Notes under the pieces: model-generated | Told to the model about the DNA's origin: nothing | Databases searched by the model: none | What the model saw: only the letters and a program-made list of their open reading frames with translations | Shown here: piece by piece, positions 48,749-59,494 of the stretch | Numbering within the stretch: position 1 is the first letter of the stretch | Layout: every line of letters begins with the position of its first letter | Assembly: GCF_021155775.2 (NCBI RefSeq) | Contig: NC_060232.1 | Location: 11,816,251 to 11,880,250, forward strand | Origin: Neodiprion pinetum | Taxonomy: Eukaryota > Arthropoda > Insecta > Hymenoptera > Diprionidae | DNA: 64,000 nucleotides | Direction: 5' to 3' | Translations under genes and position numbers: made by a program

Positions 48749-49110
48749 CGCTTTGAATCACACATTATTGTGCCGAGTCAACGTTCGTAACAAGATGGTA
48801 TTCCATAGTTTTTGGGGTCGCTGATTACGAGACTGAAATCAGATTTCGAAATTCAACATGGTGGACCCAATATGGTGGAAAAAAAATTTTAATTTGATAG
48901 AATACAGTCAAACAACTCTATGCAGGGTTTTTCGGGGTCACTGATTGGATTCGCTGTACTGAATTTCCAAAATCTGATGTCAGATTCTTAATCAGCGACC
49001 CTAAAAGCCCCTCGTCGGGGTATTTTCTCCGGAATCGATCGAATTTGAAATTTTCGTCCGCCATATTGGATCCACCGTCTCAAGTTTTCAAAACCCGATT
49101 TTAGAATTGT
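48749..49110. mobile_element. composite relative of the TTAA MITE family
   Basis: It starts as TTAA then CGCTTTGAATCACAC (TTAA at 48745-48748), matching the ends of the other two TTAA elements. It then carries the family module three times: inverted at about 48815-48880 (GGGGTCGCTGATTACGAG to CCAATATGG), inverted then direct at about 48938-49005 (GGGTCACTGATT, AATCAGCGACCC), and direct at about 49060-49100 (GCCATATTGGATCC). A matching right end with TTAA is not visible, so the copy is truncated or rearranged. Confidence 0.5.
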
Positions 49111-52100
49111 AATTAGAGACCAGCGACACTCATCGCCGGCAAGTATTCACGAGTCTTTGGATAGACGGACAAAATAAGTCGACTAAGGTTGTAAGAGGCG
49201 AGTATACTCGGAAGTGAATAGCCCCTCGTCTCGAGTGTTGAAAACCTACTAATTGTAAGCCGGTTTCAGACACATCGCGAGCATCCGCAAGTGCAATTAT
49301 TGACGAGTATAGCTGACGTCAAGTCTAACCTCCCACACCACTCGCGGATACTTGTACGTACTTGGACTTGGGTAGGCTCTTAATTATTCGCCCGTCTTCG
49401 ACCGTTCTACTTGCGAATATTCGCAAAAGATCGCGAGGATTCCCGCGTTGTGTGGGAGTTCATTCAAGAGTACGATGACGAGTAAAATTTTCCATTGACT
49501 CGCGACAATTTACCCTCAGCGATCGGATAAAGGCCGAATAAGAGCACGAGTATGAACGAGTGTCCGAACGAAAAAATGCATGTAAAGTATGTGGTAAGAA
49601 TACTTGGCACTATGACTTAAGGCGTTGAGTCTTAACTCCAGTCTTATCGTTAGTGAAATTTGAGAATTGCTGAAAAGAGTCAGGGGTATCAAAATTTGCT
49701 TATTCCTAAAGCTAGTGGTCGCCTGGAACTTTGTCCGTGAATATAAACGAAACACTAATACCACGCACTAATACCTGCGGGTCAAATTTTCGACTCAAGG
49801 TTGGCGAGAGTAATATGATTCAATTATATGGTTAAAACTTCAGAAATTAGTTCGTCGTTTCGTGTGGCAAAAAGTGTGTAGATAGCGTACAAGTGCTGGA
49901 ATATATAATGTGAAACGTGCAACGGCGTAGCGCAAATGTGGCGTGAAGAAATTCCCTGAACATATCTCGGGTTGGGACAATGAGTTGGCACTTTGGCAGG
50001 ACGCCAGATGCTGCAAGCAACTTTTTATAAACACATATCACTGTTTTGCTTGTTAAGGTCTTTTTTCATCAGGACCTTTTCGCAACAATAAAAAAGGGCT
50101 TGAAAGTTTCTCAATAACAAAAAACGTGCAAAGATACAAGGTTCAGATGGGTTCGTACCAGACTGAACATTCGAGCTGATCAACCTATACGTTTCATAAA
50201 TTGATCACGGATCATCAATACTTCTTTTTTTTCTTCGCGAAATCGAAGTGTAACACAAGTATAACTCAATATAACCTAAAAAAAAATTAGAAAAAAATGA
50301 AAAACTCGGTGGAAGATGTTCTTTTTGTACACTCTACACCATACTTGAAAGTAAAAGGAATCGCCGAAGATGAGGGTCAGAGGTTGGTCTGGGGTGGAAT
50401 GCCTCAGCTATTGGTATATTTAGTGGTATAGACAATAGATGATTTTCTACCATTCCATTCGGAATAAGAAACCGAAACCCATAATCCACCGCTGTCGTCC
50501 GCTGATTAGGTATAACGGACAAATGGCAATCTCCGTACCACGTCCAGTCAACAATTCACGACTATCCTCTCAAACGGCTTTCTTGTGCGATTTGAAAGGA
50601 TTTTAACATGATCAATCCAAGTTATCCAGCAGCTTGGCGGCGCATGAGGAGGGCTTAGATACGAGGGGCAGAAGTGGTTCTTGAATGTCAGACGACGCAC
50701 GTTTCGAGGTGAGCAATTTTGAAACACGTACTCAAGCTACAAGAAGCCAAAGCGAGTCGCGATGCTTACAATTAGCCAAGGCCCAGGAGAGGAAAGTCGA
50801 GAGGATAAATACCCATGATGCATGTGTGCACGAGTACACGAAGATGATCTTCTCTTACCGCGGATGTATTTCAGTCGTAGTCACGCAATTGTGCCTACGC
50901 AAAAATAATACCCGGTTGATCAATCGCCAAGTAGTAAACGTCTTAGACCGCGACTATATAACGCAGGCATAACGGGTATAGCGCTAATGTTTAGAAGATT
51001 TCAAGCATCGTTGCAGACTATAATAAGTTCCCTGTACCTACTCGGTGCTCGTTGGGCTTCTTCTATGATACACGGTACCAACCGCGTCACATATGAAGTG
51101 TGGATGTAGCATGTCTTCAAGAGTCACAACGTATCGTCGTCAACTATAACGGTACATGCGTACAACCGTCTAATTAGAATTTTTCATTGCCGTTCGCTGA
51201 TGAGATCCCAAGCATCGTGGCATTCGATTATTAACTACTCTGAGCTATAGTTTTAATAGCTTCGTTAGATTGTAGTGAAAAAAAAATGCAATCCTGACTT
51301 TTACGTTACGTAATTGAACCGCAAAAACGTATCGCTGTTGTCATTCTTGCAGCAATTTAGCTTAGCTAAAGATCAAGGCTGTACTTTTTAGTCTGACTGG
51401 GTATGCTGGTTAGCTGGCTAAGACACTTAGCTATTGTATGGAAAAAAAATTCGTATCGAATTGGATTGCATCATCTGGTAACTGATCAACGCGCCGGGTG
51501 GGGGTCAGCTTTGATTGATAAGAAAGATATTCGAAAGTACAAGTATTGAAAACAGAAATTTTTTATCACAAAGGCTTCTCTTCTCCTCCAATGAGTTGTA
51601 TGTACAAAGTACATAAAAAAATATCTTGATCTCCGCCCAACGGTCAAGTGATTTCCTTCGAAGATGCTTACTTTTTATTTTTCACCTAATGATACATCAT
51701 CAATTCATATTATCATGGTAAGTTCCATCAGGACCGAACCTTAACGTTTGCACCATTATTACGCTCCCGTGATCAGTCTAAATTTTGCATTTGTCAAAGT
51801 TGAAGCTCGTATACCGCGATGACCGTAAATTATATTCCACCGCGATGACGACGACGTGACGAAGGCAAGAGAAGTTTCGTTGACCCTTTTTTTTGGTGAT
51901 TATTCTGACCTGAATAAAACGAACCGCACGTGGAAATATTGCGAACACCGCACACATTCGCAATCATCGTGGGGTTTCTTTGCCATTATTTCGGCTACGT
52001 ATATACGCATACTTATATAAATATATACATATATATATGTAATACACACGTGCGCATGTACGAATGTGTGGATATTATCGTACGATCTCATCTGCACGCT

Positions 52101-52290
52101 CATCAACCGTTCTTAGAAAGGAACAAACGTCTACAATGTGGTTATGTTAGGGTGTACAGGATATGCTGTATAATACAGACTGCTTGCCGCCCGGGTTTCT
52201 CAGAATGAAATTAGCGCGCAAAATTGCTCAATCGACGCTTGACGCCCGCGGCTAGCTTTTTGCCAGACTTACGCCTTGGTCTAAATATCG
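49111..52290. other. non-coding stretch, one possible start exon
   Basis: No gene is established. At 50685-50708 the frame ATG...TTCGAG encodes MSDDARFE and is followed by GTGAGC, a good donor, in a GC-richer patch. There is a TGACGTCA octamer at 49314. TA-rich runs lie at 52010-52042. Confidence 0.35.
50685..50708 (+). CDS. very tentative coding start exon
   Basis: Eight codons, MSDDARFE, run from the ATG at 50685 to TTCGAG and are followed by the donor GTGAGC at 50709. If real, this would be the start of a plus-strand gene whose remaining exons are unknown. The same frame stays open for 95 codons (to 50972), so an unspliced short protein is the alternative. No family is recognised, and the chance level of such matches is high. 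Confidence 0.12.
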
Positions 52291-52529
52291 TTTATGTAAC
52301 GCGAGCATGTTTCACGCGTTTTTCCATGCGTGTTTTCCGTACACAAAGTACCCATTTCTATGACGGTCGAGTGAGTCTGCGAATGCGCATGCGCGGAGTA
52401 CTTGAACGACCACTTTTAAGCCCTAGGAGCTAAAAGTGATCCTTTCTGTACTCCGCGCATGCGCCGTCGCGAACAAATCTGACATTACGCGACCCTAACC
52501 TCAAATTTCGTGCTTCGTGATAAAACGCG
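52291..52529. mobile_element. dispersed GC-rich palindromic repeat, copy 2
   Basis: This is the second copy of the element at 9010-9224, in the same orientation. It holds GAATGCGCATGCGCGGAGTA and its mirror GTACTCCGCGCATGCGCCG (about 52381 and 52459), which pair better than in copy 1. Between them is the inner hairpin CACTTTTAAGC-CTAGGAG-CTAAAAGTG. The 3' third, AACAAATCTGACATTACGCG then ACCCTAACCTCAA, is identical in both copies. The extra 25 bases, including ATGCGTGTTTTCCGTACACA, are absent from copy 1. Confidence 0.7.
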
Positions 52530-53791
52530 CAATACACTCTTGTTGCATGAAGAATCGTTTTGCCTACTTGTTACACAATATATTATTTCCCATACTGAGC
52601 GCACATACCAATGTATGACACGTCGCATAATGTATATATATTAGTGTTTCAAAAAAAAAATTCGAATTTTTCTTAACGCTACCCGATAAAATGCCTGTTT
52701 GGGACCTAAAAAATAATCTTAAAATTTGAGCCACGTAGCTTATGCGTAACAATTGCCACAATTGATTTTTCGTTTTTTTTCAGTTTTTCCTAAAAATCTC
52801 CCAAAATATAACATACATGGCACAAAGTGTGACACAATCTTTTTTATGAAATTCAATTTACCGTGAAAAAAGTCTCTTGTGATTTTTTCATATATTGCGT
52901 ATTTATCAAGATATTTACAAAATGCAAAATTACAACTTCAAATATTGACTTTTCTTTTTCAAGACAATTTTTTTTTTTTTTTTTCAATCTTCAGATCTCA
53001 TATTAATTTTCAATTCTCAATAAAAAAAAGAAATTTCATATCGAATCCCAAATTTTGTTGATCGACTCTGAAATGACAAAAAAAAAAATTGTTTTGGAAA
53101 AGAAAAGTTTTTGAAGCACTCTAATATACATATACATATATATATATATATATACCTGCCATGCCACTCTGATATGATAAGAAAACGAACGTCTGATTTT
53201 ATATGTATAACGTAAATATAGTATAGGTATACACAAAGAGACATAGATTCCTTCCACTGCGTGTAAATAAGATTAGCTTATTGTTATCGCATTTGCCTAG
53301 CAATAAGATACATGCTGCGCGATCATAATACTTAGAAAGGATAAAATTTTAACCGACGGATAACGATCCTGCGAAAAAAAATATGCCTCGCCAACTTGTA
53401 ACATTTTCTTCATAGACAGTTACGAAAATATGATAGACGGATTTCACAAGGTATATATAGTACCTATTCTTATAACTCTTTCATCTATTTCGGTAAAGCG
53501 ACTACTTTTTCACCTCTCTTTTCTTACTCCAAGCTCCTTCTATAATTACTGTCACTGACTGAATGTTTGACGGCCGCCCATTTTCTTTTCACTCCGAAGC
53601 AATTAATTTTCAAAAACTAAATGACGACCGAATGTTTACTACATTATAGACGGTAGATTGTACCTGCATTATGCTAACTGTACTTTTCTTATCGCACTCC
53701 GAGACGACAATAATTCCGGATTGTATTAATTAACTCAAGGTTGGCAGAAATGGATTAATTTTTTGCATCAGGTAAAAATTTGTGGTGTGTG
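52530..53791. other. AT-rich non-coding stretch
   Basis: No gene is supported. It contains a T17 run at 52968-52984 and a TA/CA microsatellite at 53123-53154. Confidence 0.45.
53123..53154. repeat. TA-rich microsatellite
   Basis: Alternating TA with occasional CA, ending in an uninterrupted (TA)9 block. Confidence 0.9.
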
Positions 53792-53800
53792 TATACTCAC

Positions 53801-53847
53801 GAATGAATTATCGATCATGGTGGAGGGATTACAAACGTATGTCTTAC
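53801..53847 (-). other. micro-exon-like unit with recursive splice site, copy B (47 nt)
   Basis: On the minus strand a long pyrimidine tract, TTTGTTTCTTTTTGTTTCAG, ends at 53848 and is followed at once by GTAAGACATACG, giving CAG|GTAAG, close to the ideal recursive splice site. The 47-base body ends at 53801 and is followed by GTGAGTATA (53800-53792), identical to the donor of copy A at 23548-23595. One reading frame is open (15 codons) and two have stops. The length is not a multiple of three, so inclusion would shift the frame. The body shares GTAAG, then CGTTTG-AAT-CCTCCAC with copy A, while flanking intron sequence is not clearly related. A short non-coding cassette exon is the alternative reading. 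Because both copies lie on the same strand 30,252 bases apart, a long minus-strand intron is the simplest setting. Confidence 0.55.
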
Positions 53848-53871
53848 CTGAAACAAAAAGAAACAAATGAT

Positions 53872-55189
53872 ATAATTATACACAGAATAATCGCGTCGTT
53901 GGTTTATTCTCTCGTTTTAAATATCATCGATCATGTAAATATTTTACCTCAGAGATTAACATACATCGTTACCTGTATATTATACACGCGCATTTTTATC
54001 AGACTCATTCCGCCATTATACTCTTATTATCTTTCGAGAGAATAGAGCCGATGTACGTCTTATTTTTCTACCTGTTCCACGTTTTACACTGAAATACGTA
54101 CAAACGTCACATTGAACGTAATAACATTGAAGCGATACGTAGTAATGGAATCTGCGCAAAACACAAAACCCAGAGCCAGAACGATAAATAGCTTTTACAA
54201 GTATATTCCTGCAAGCTTTGCAGACCACGCTGCATCGCGTAAGACGCACTGCAGCATCGATTTGTATCTGGGGCACCAAAACGTGCTTCTCTAATGAAAA
54301 TAAACGCGGAGCCATTTGGGTGCAGGTATAACGCGTGAGAATGATGACGTGGAAAAGGGTTAACGATCACTAAAATAGGCGAAGTAAGCCGGTGTGATGG
54401 AGCTCGGGTTTTCCATAAGCTCGTAGGACTGTACTGCAGTTGATGAAGAGCGAGCGAACAGCTTCTTGCGTATTGTAATGTTCACAGTTTTACCATGCCG
54501 TGTGAAAATTAATTCGAGAGAAAAATCCATGGAACATAATATTTGGCTACCGACAAGGAACAGCAGCTTGGGTTAAAGATTCTTCAATACAAATATAACA
54601 TAGGTATTATATGCACAGTTGGAAACCGTCGACGTGGAAAGCATGGCAAAATGACAGGCAGTTCTTGATTCATCGTGTGGAAAGTCCATCAGCACGTCCC
54701 TAATATCGATAAAAAGCATTTTCAAATTCCTCTTGAGCGTATCCGGCTTCCCAACGCTCACGGATCAGTTCACGGTTCATCCTCCTATTTCCGTAATTTT
54801 ACAAATTGTTGGCTCTGACATGCGGTAAAATATATTTTCAGGGAAAGAAACGTCGATAGAAGATCCGGAATAATAGCTACGATCCTTGCTTCCCGCTCAG
54901 GTGTAACGGTACTATGGTACTAAAGTGCCTCCTGTATACATATATTGCTATTTTACATCTGGGAATTTTTTTCGCGCATTCATTCGCGATGAAATGAAAA
55001 TTGCGGCTATCAATCACTCGACTTTGATATTAATAATAATTCTGTAGAGCACCGTAGACAGACGTGTCTATGAATTTATAAGAAAGTGTCTTTTATAAGG
55101 AAGCAATCTCTTATTCTCGTCAAGCATCACGTACGGCTTTTATCGCCGTAGTTAAAATTTATTTCCTAATGAAATTCAGGAAGGAAACA
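53872..55189. other. non-coding stretch
   Basis: No gene or transposon end is recognised. Overlapping 60-99 codon frames on both strands at 54016-54370 look random. Confidence 0.4.
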
Positions 55190-55800
55190 AAACGGCTCTG
55201 GAATTTGCAGAAAAACGTCACGGGGCGTTTGAATTTGAAAAGATCCTAAAGCGCCTAATTCCGAATTATTTGGGGGCGAAACTTGAAGTAAAGAAATCAA
55301 ACGTTTTAGAAACAACAAAATTTGGAAGGATCGAAAACCCGATAGCTCAAAATTCCGAAATGCAAGATTCCGAATATTCAAATTACGATAGAACAAAGTT
55401 CCAAAGAGTAAAGTTCTGGTAGAGGAAAATTCCGAAAAATAACGTTTCGATAGAGTAAAATTCCAAAAATTCAAACATACTGACGCAGCGTAGTTTACTC
55501 AACGAGAGAGTGTAAGAAATCGGAAAAACCGAAAATCAGAACAACCACGATTCCGGACGCAAAAATATCGAAAATTTAAAACAAAGACAGATCAAAGAGG
55601 TAAAATTTCACCAAGCCAGAAATTCTGAGAACTGAAAATCTTGGATCATTCAGAATTTCGATGTTTCGGATTTTTAAGCTTTCTCATTTTCGCACTTTCG
55701 GAGTTATATGCCCTTTTGGAACATTGAGCGTCGATGTTCGTACCATTCGAAATTTTGATGTTCCGTCACAGTTTGATTTATTTACTTTAAATTTCACCCA
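55190..55800. repeat. degenerate short-unit repeat, two halves in opposite orientation
   Basis: From about 55240 to 55480 the plus strand repeats words of the form AATTCCRAA or AAGTTCYRAA roughly every 10-25 bases (AATTCCGAA three times, GTTCCAAAG, AATTCCAAAAATTC). From about 55640 to 55800 the opposite orientation appears (GAATTTCGATGTTTCGGATT, TTTCGGAG, GAAATTTTGATGTTCCG). The biased open frames at 55166-55474 (minus) and 55661-55876 (plus), both rich in Phe, Arg and Asn, are products of this repetition. Confidence 0.45.
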
Positions 55801-57256
55801 CAAAAAATTTCAAATTCGTAATTTCAACCCCGCCCGAATGCCACGTCGCGTCGTAAAAAGTCGAGCATCCGCGTAAAATCAAAGAAATTGTTTTTTTCTT
55901 TCTGTCAAAAGATGTACCTATTGTACGAAAACCTTACGTACATATAATACTACATTCATCCTGGCAAAATTTCTTCTGCAATTTTATTAACCAGCTCATA
56001 CGTTGCATCGTTTCCACCATCGTTTAAAAACTCAAATTCTCTCTTGTGTACAAGACAAGCGCGTAGGTAAAAACGTTTCCTCAGCATAAAGAATCACCAA
56101 TGTTTATACGATAGCGGTGTTCCAAGTGTCATAGAATGGTCGCGTGTCCGCGTCAACTTCCGGCGTTTAATCACCGGAAATAGGCTTGGATCAACCAACT
56201 CTGTCCCTCTGTGTAACGTGTCCATCCGTCAGTCCGTCCAAATCGTATTCTGTTAGTCTGTCTATTTCTCCGTTTCTCTCTTTGCCGTTTAGCTACGTTG
56301 AGCGTTACGATGTGTGTTATTTTCTTCGTGCTATTGTTCTTCTTTGGAGAGCGTCTCGATTACCTGGGAATAATATAACGTTCACCAAATCAAACAAAAC
56401 CGATGCAGCCGTAAACGATATTCGAAGTTTTACCCCTTTTAAGGGTTTTTCCGAAGCGAAATCAAACTTTTTCACTGATTCTTATGCAAATGCATTGAAA
56501 CTGGTCGTTGTTTAGGTTTCCCAAAAATTATACGGTTTCATTTCAAGTCGTGATGACAACAACGCGGTATTTTTTTTTTTTTCTTTGTCCAATTGGAAAT
56601 CAAACTAGGCGTATCTTGTTCATAGCTGCAATATGACCTCTAGTACGTCTGGTTGTTTTTTCTTGCACATTAAATTTGAATATACGTACATATATCGATT
56701 TGTCTTTTTTTTTCCATTTTTTTTTTTTTTATAACGCACTACAGCCGAACAGGACTAGAATTGTAAGTTAGAGACGTCAAACAATGTCGAAAATGAATCT
56801 GGAACCTTGACTTACATGTTGATCCGTGTTTAATGTCGATAGAACACGACATGTACATACATAATATATATATGTATATATATGTATGTATGGATATTAC
56901 CGTGTTACAGCGTGCGCGAAAAAAAGCACTCAAAAATTTATTTGTCATAATTTCAAACTCACAATCAATTACAACTGTCGAAGAAGAAGAAACGAGGGAC
57001 CTTTTTTTTCACAACCATACACGGATTCTGCATGTGAAATTTGATTTCAGATAATTTTTAATCTTCATTTACATTAGCACCACTAATTCTTCCTAAGCTT
57101 CATAAAAATAACCTTGGCCTTTACTGAAATTCGAGAGTTAATTGCAGCTCCAAACGCGGTTGGTCCATTACACAGTGATGTCGGACAACAACTCAGCCAT
57201 TGTAGAATAGAGCAACGTGCACTTTTTCGGGTATCTGTACTATCCCAACTATCCAA
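55801..57256. other. AT-rich non-coding stretch
   Basis: No gene is supported. Homopolymer T runs lie near 56570 and 56720, and a TA-rich run at 56860-56890. Confidence 0.45.
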
Positions 57257-57675
57257 ACTATTCGAATAGTTAGAGCGCTTGATTCATTTGGATACTTAAA
57301 CTATCCGAATGGTACGAACAGTTCGGTTTTCAGTGCGGAGTTCGTGTTAAGATAATTGTACTACAAGTATCACAGCTACGTGTTAATTATAACTACTATT
57401 ATATGTTTACTCTTGAAAACGTTTGTGAATTCACCAGAGATTTTCTACGCAGAAATGGAGCAAGAGTACAGTTTCCGTACAGCGAGGTGGAATTGCCATA
57501 AATTCCATGTGAATTCGTCAGCTAATTCACGATCTTATGAAACTTTGTTGCAAAAATACACAACCGTTTTTCAAATTTTTCAAACTTGTGGTGTGAACGT
57601 AATTTATCTGCAAATTTTGTACAAATTCTTCTGGATATACTGACTATTCGGATAGTCAAACAATCCGGATTTGAG
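57235..57675. repeat. cluster of ACTATYCGAATAGT-type palindromes
   Basis: ACTATTCGAATAGT, a perfect 14-base palindrome, lies at 57257-57270. Related words surround it (ACTATCCCAACTATCC just before, AACTATCCGAATGG at about 57298, GAACAGTTCGG). TGACTATTCGGATAGTCA lies at 57641-57658, followed by CAATCCGG. The left and right groups are roughly mirrored across about 330 bases, so this may be a decayed inverted-repeat element. Confidence 0.35.
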
Positions 57676-58370
57676 GTTTCGCATCCGAACAGGTCGTCTT
57701 GGCAAAATGAATTTCCCGCCATTACCCTGGAAGTTAATAGTAACGATATAGCGTGCTTTGGCATATCGAATCAGCAATCGCCGATGATATTACAATATCG
57801 GGAGAGAAAAGTGGATTGAGCCGACCGAGATATGACCCCGAACGATTTTGCTGGGTATGAATTCGATCTTGTGACAACGCACATGTGGCACGTTGCGGGG
57901 TTTGAAATTGCGAAGTGAATTTGACGTGCACTTTTAGGTCACGGACGACGAGTCTCAGCTTATAATACACCTCGTACGCGTTACACACTCGAGTATTTTT
58001 GCGAGAGTGGAACTCGGAGAGCCCTGACTAGAGTCGGACTTCGTCACCCAACGGGTGCAAACCTTTCGTTGCGGGACAGATGTCGCAGTGGATAACCGCA
58101 GACGCGTATACGTGTATAGATTACAGTCTGGTATTTAGGGATGAAAATAGTTTGCGAATTGGGACAAGGTCTAGATTCGCGGAAGAGTCGGTGGTATCCG
58201 CAATTCTCACGGTGAGATACCGCCAAAATTTCGACGCACGCTTCTTTCCGCGAAAGTATGTATGACTGGCTTTGGCAACTCCGTCGGTAAGTGTATACCT
58301 ACACAGATGACGTTCCGTTAAGGATCGTTAATAATTTCGCCCTTGAGAAACAAGTTTCGCCGCAACACAC
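57676..58370. other. non-coding stretch, GC-richer part at 57820-58290
   Basis: No gene is established. A strong plus-strand donor, CCGTCG|GTAAGTG, lies at 58286/58287 at the end of a GC-richer patch. A 61-codon frame (58080-58265) stops before it, so a coding exon is not supported. Confidence 0.35.
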
Positions 58371-58496
58371 GGAGAGGGAGAGGAGGAAAAAAAACGGAAG
58401 AAAAAAAGAAGAGAACAGAAAAGAAAAGGGAAGGGAAGGGAAAGGAAGGGACGGGGAAAAAAGGGGGAATAGAAAGGGGGACAAAGACCAAGAAGG
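58371..58496 (+). repeat. long purine-rich tract
   Basis: About 125 bases are nearly all A and G on the plus strand, with only a few pyrimidines. It is built of GGAAA, GAAGG and AAGGG words, including AAAAGGGAAGGGAAGGGAAA near 58423. Such tracts can form triplex DNA and stall polymerases. The 120-codon frame at 58343-58705 and its shadows arise because purine codons exclude stops in some frames. Confidence 0.85.
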
Positions 58497-58986
58497 TCTC
58501 TGGTTTCTCCGTGCTCTTGAAGCTTCCTACACGCTCTTCCTTAGGTAAGCTTCAGCTGTTGGATGTTCCGCTTAAAATGGCTTCGCTTTGTGTTAATAAC
58601 CAAGACTCCCGGACAGGTTTCAGTAAAGGCACTGAAAGCCTTCTTCTGCATCGTAATCGATGTGCAGTACGCGATCTATACGCTGTGATGCGTAAACTTA
58701 CGTAACTTCGACTCTAGGTTGTAATGTGATTATGAAAAGATATTCGCATGCTGTGCTGTTGGCAACAATGGTTGACGGTTGCCACCTAAGATTTTCCGAA
58801 CCCTTCTATGAAAACTGAATAAAACATGTTTATTCAAGATCAACGTCAACGGAGATCAATCAATGAGTGTCTTATACCGTAAATTGAGTAAAGTAATAAT
58901 AATAAAATACGCAAACAATAATAATAATAAGAGCTGTTACGAACGCAAAGAGAACGCATCGATCAGTAGAATTACAATTCTGTTAA

Positions 58987-59303
58987 CCCTTTCAATCACA
59001 GTATGATATTCAGCTTCCCACCTCAAAAATCTCCATGTACTAACCTCGTCACGGTTTGTATACAACTTCAAATGATCTTTGTTATTTTGTATAATCCCCG
59101 AAAACCCCCGATTAACGAGATTCGACCACAATCATCGAATTTTGATAGTTTTATTGATTTTACATCCGCCATATTGGAATCGCCATCTTGAAGTTAGAAA
59201 TCATCAAATGCCGGCTTCAGATTCGTGATCAGTAACCCCAATAACCCCTGAATAACAAAATTCAAGCCAAGATATTGAGTTAAAAAATTTGTGACTGAAA
59301 GAA
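58987..59303. mobile_element. piggyBac-like MITE with TTAA target (317 bp)
   Basis: The left end CCCTTTCAATCACAG follows TTAA (58983-58986), and the right end TTTGTGACTGAAAGAA precedes TTAA (59304-59307). The right 90 bases, read in reverse, match the left of 41508-41770: AACTCAATATCTTGGC and TGAATTTTGTTA. The interior has CCGCCATATTGGAATCGCCA and TCTTGAAGTTAGAAATCATC, the same module as in the other two members. It has no transposase. Confidence 0.7.
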
Positions 59304-59443
59304 TTAATCAGAGTTTATCAAAACGATTTCAACTCAATCGAAGAAGCAAGTGCCGTAATTATTTATTCTGCACTTTAAAAGAAGCTTTGCATGTTCTTTC
59401 TAATTCACGATATTCGTAACCGTTCTGGGCAAACCGCAAACCG

Positions 59444-59446
59444 CAT

Positions 59447-59477
<31 letters not shown>

Positions 59478-59494
59478 GTATATGTGTGTGTGTG
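59444..59494. repeat. (TA)n(TG)n compound microsatellite
   Basis: TA repeats with one phase slip, passing into TGTGTGTGTG and a G6 run. Confidence 0.95.

Noticed and set aside
49258..49470. Mirrored CGCGAGCATCCGC / CTCGCGGATACTTG words suggesting another MITE
   Set aside because: The pairing is short, the ends cannot be defined and no flanking duplication is visible.
23548..53847. The two micro-exons as Ubx-type coding microexons
   Set aside because: Lengths of 48 and 47 with stops in three and two frames do not fit coding cassettes. Only the resplicing architecture is shared.
55166..55876. Phe/Arg/Asn-rich repeat-like proteins
   Set aside because: The apparent protein repeats follow from a degenerate nucleotide repeat that reads open on opposite strands in its two halves.
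58343..58705. 120-codon Lys/Glu/Arg-rich frame
   Set aside because: The first half is translation of a purine tract, which excludes many stops. The remainder lacks any recognisable feature.
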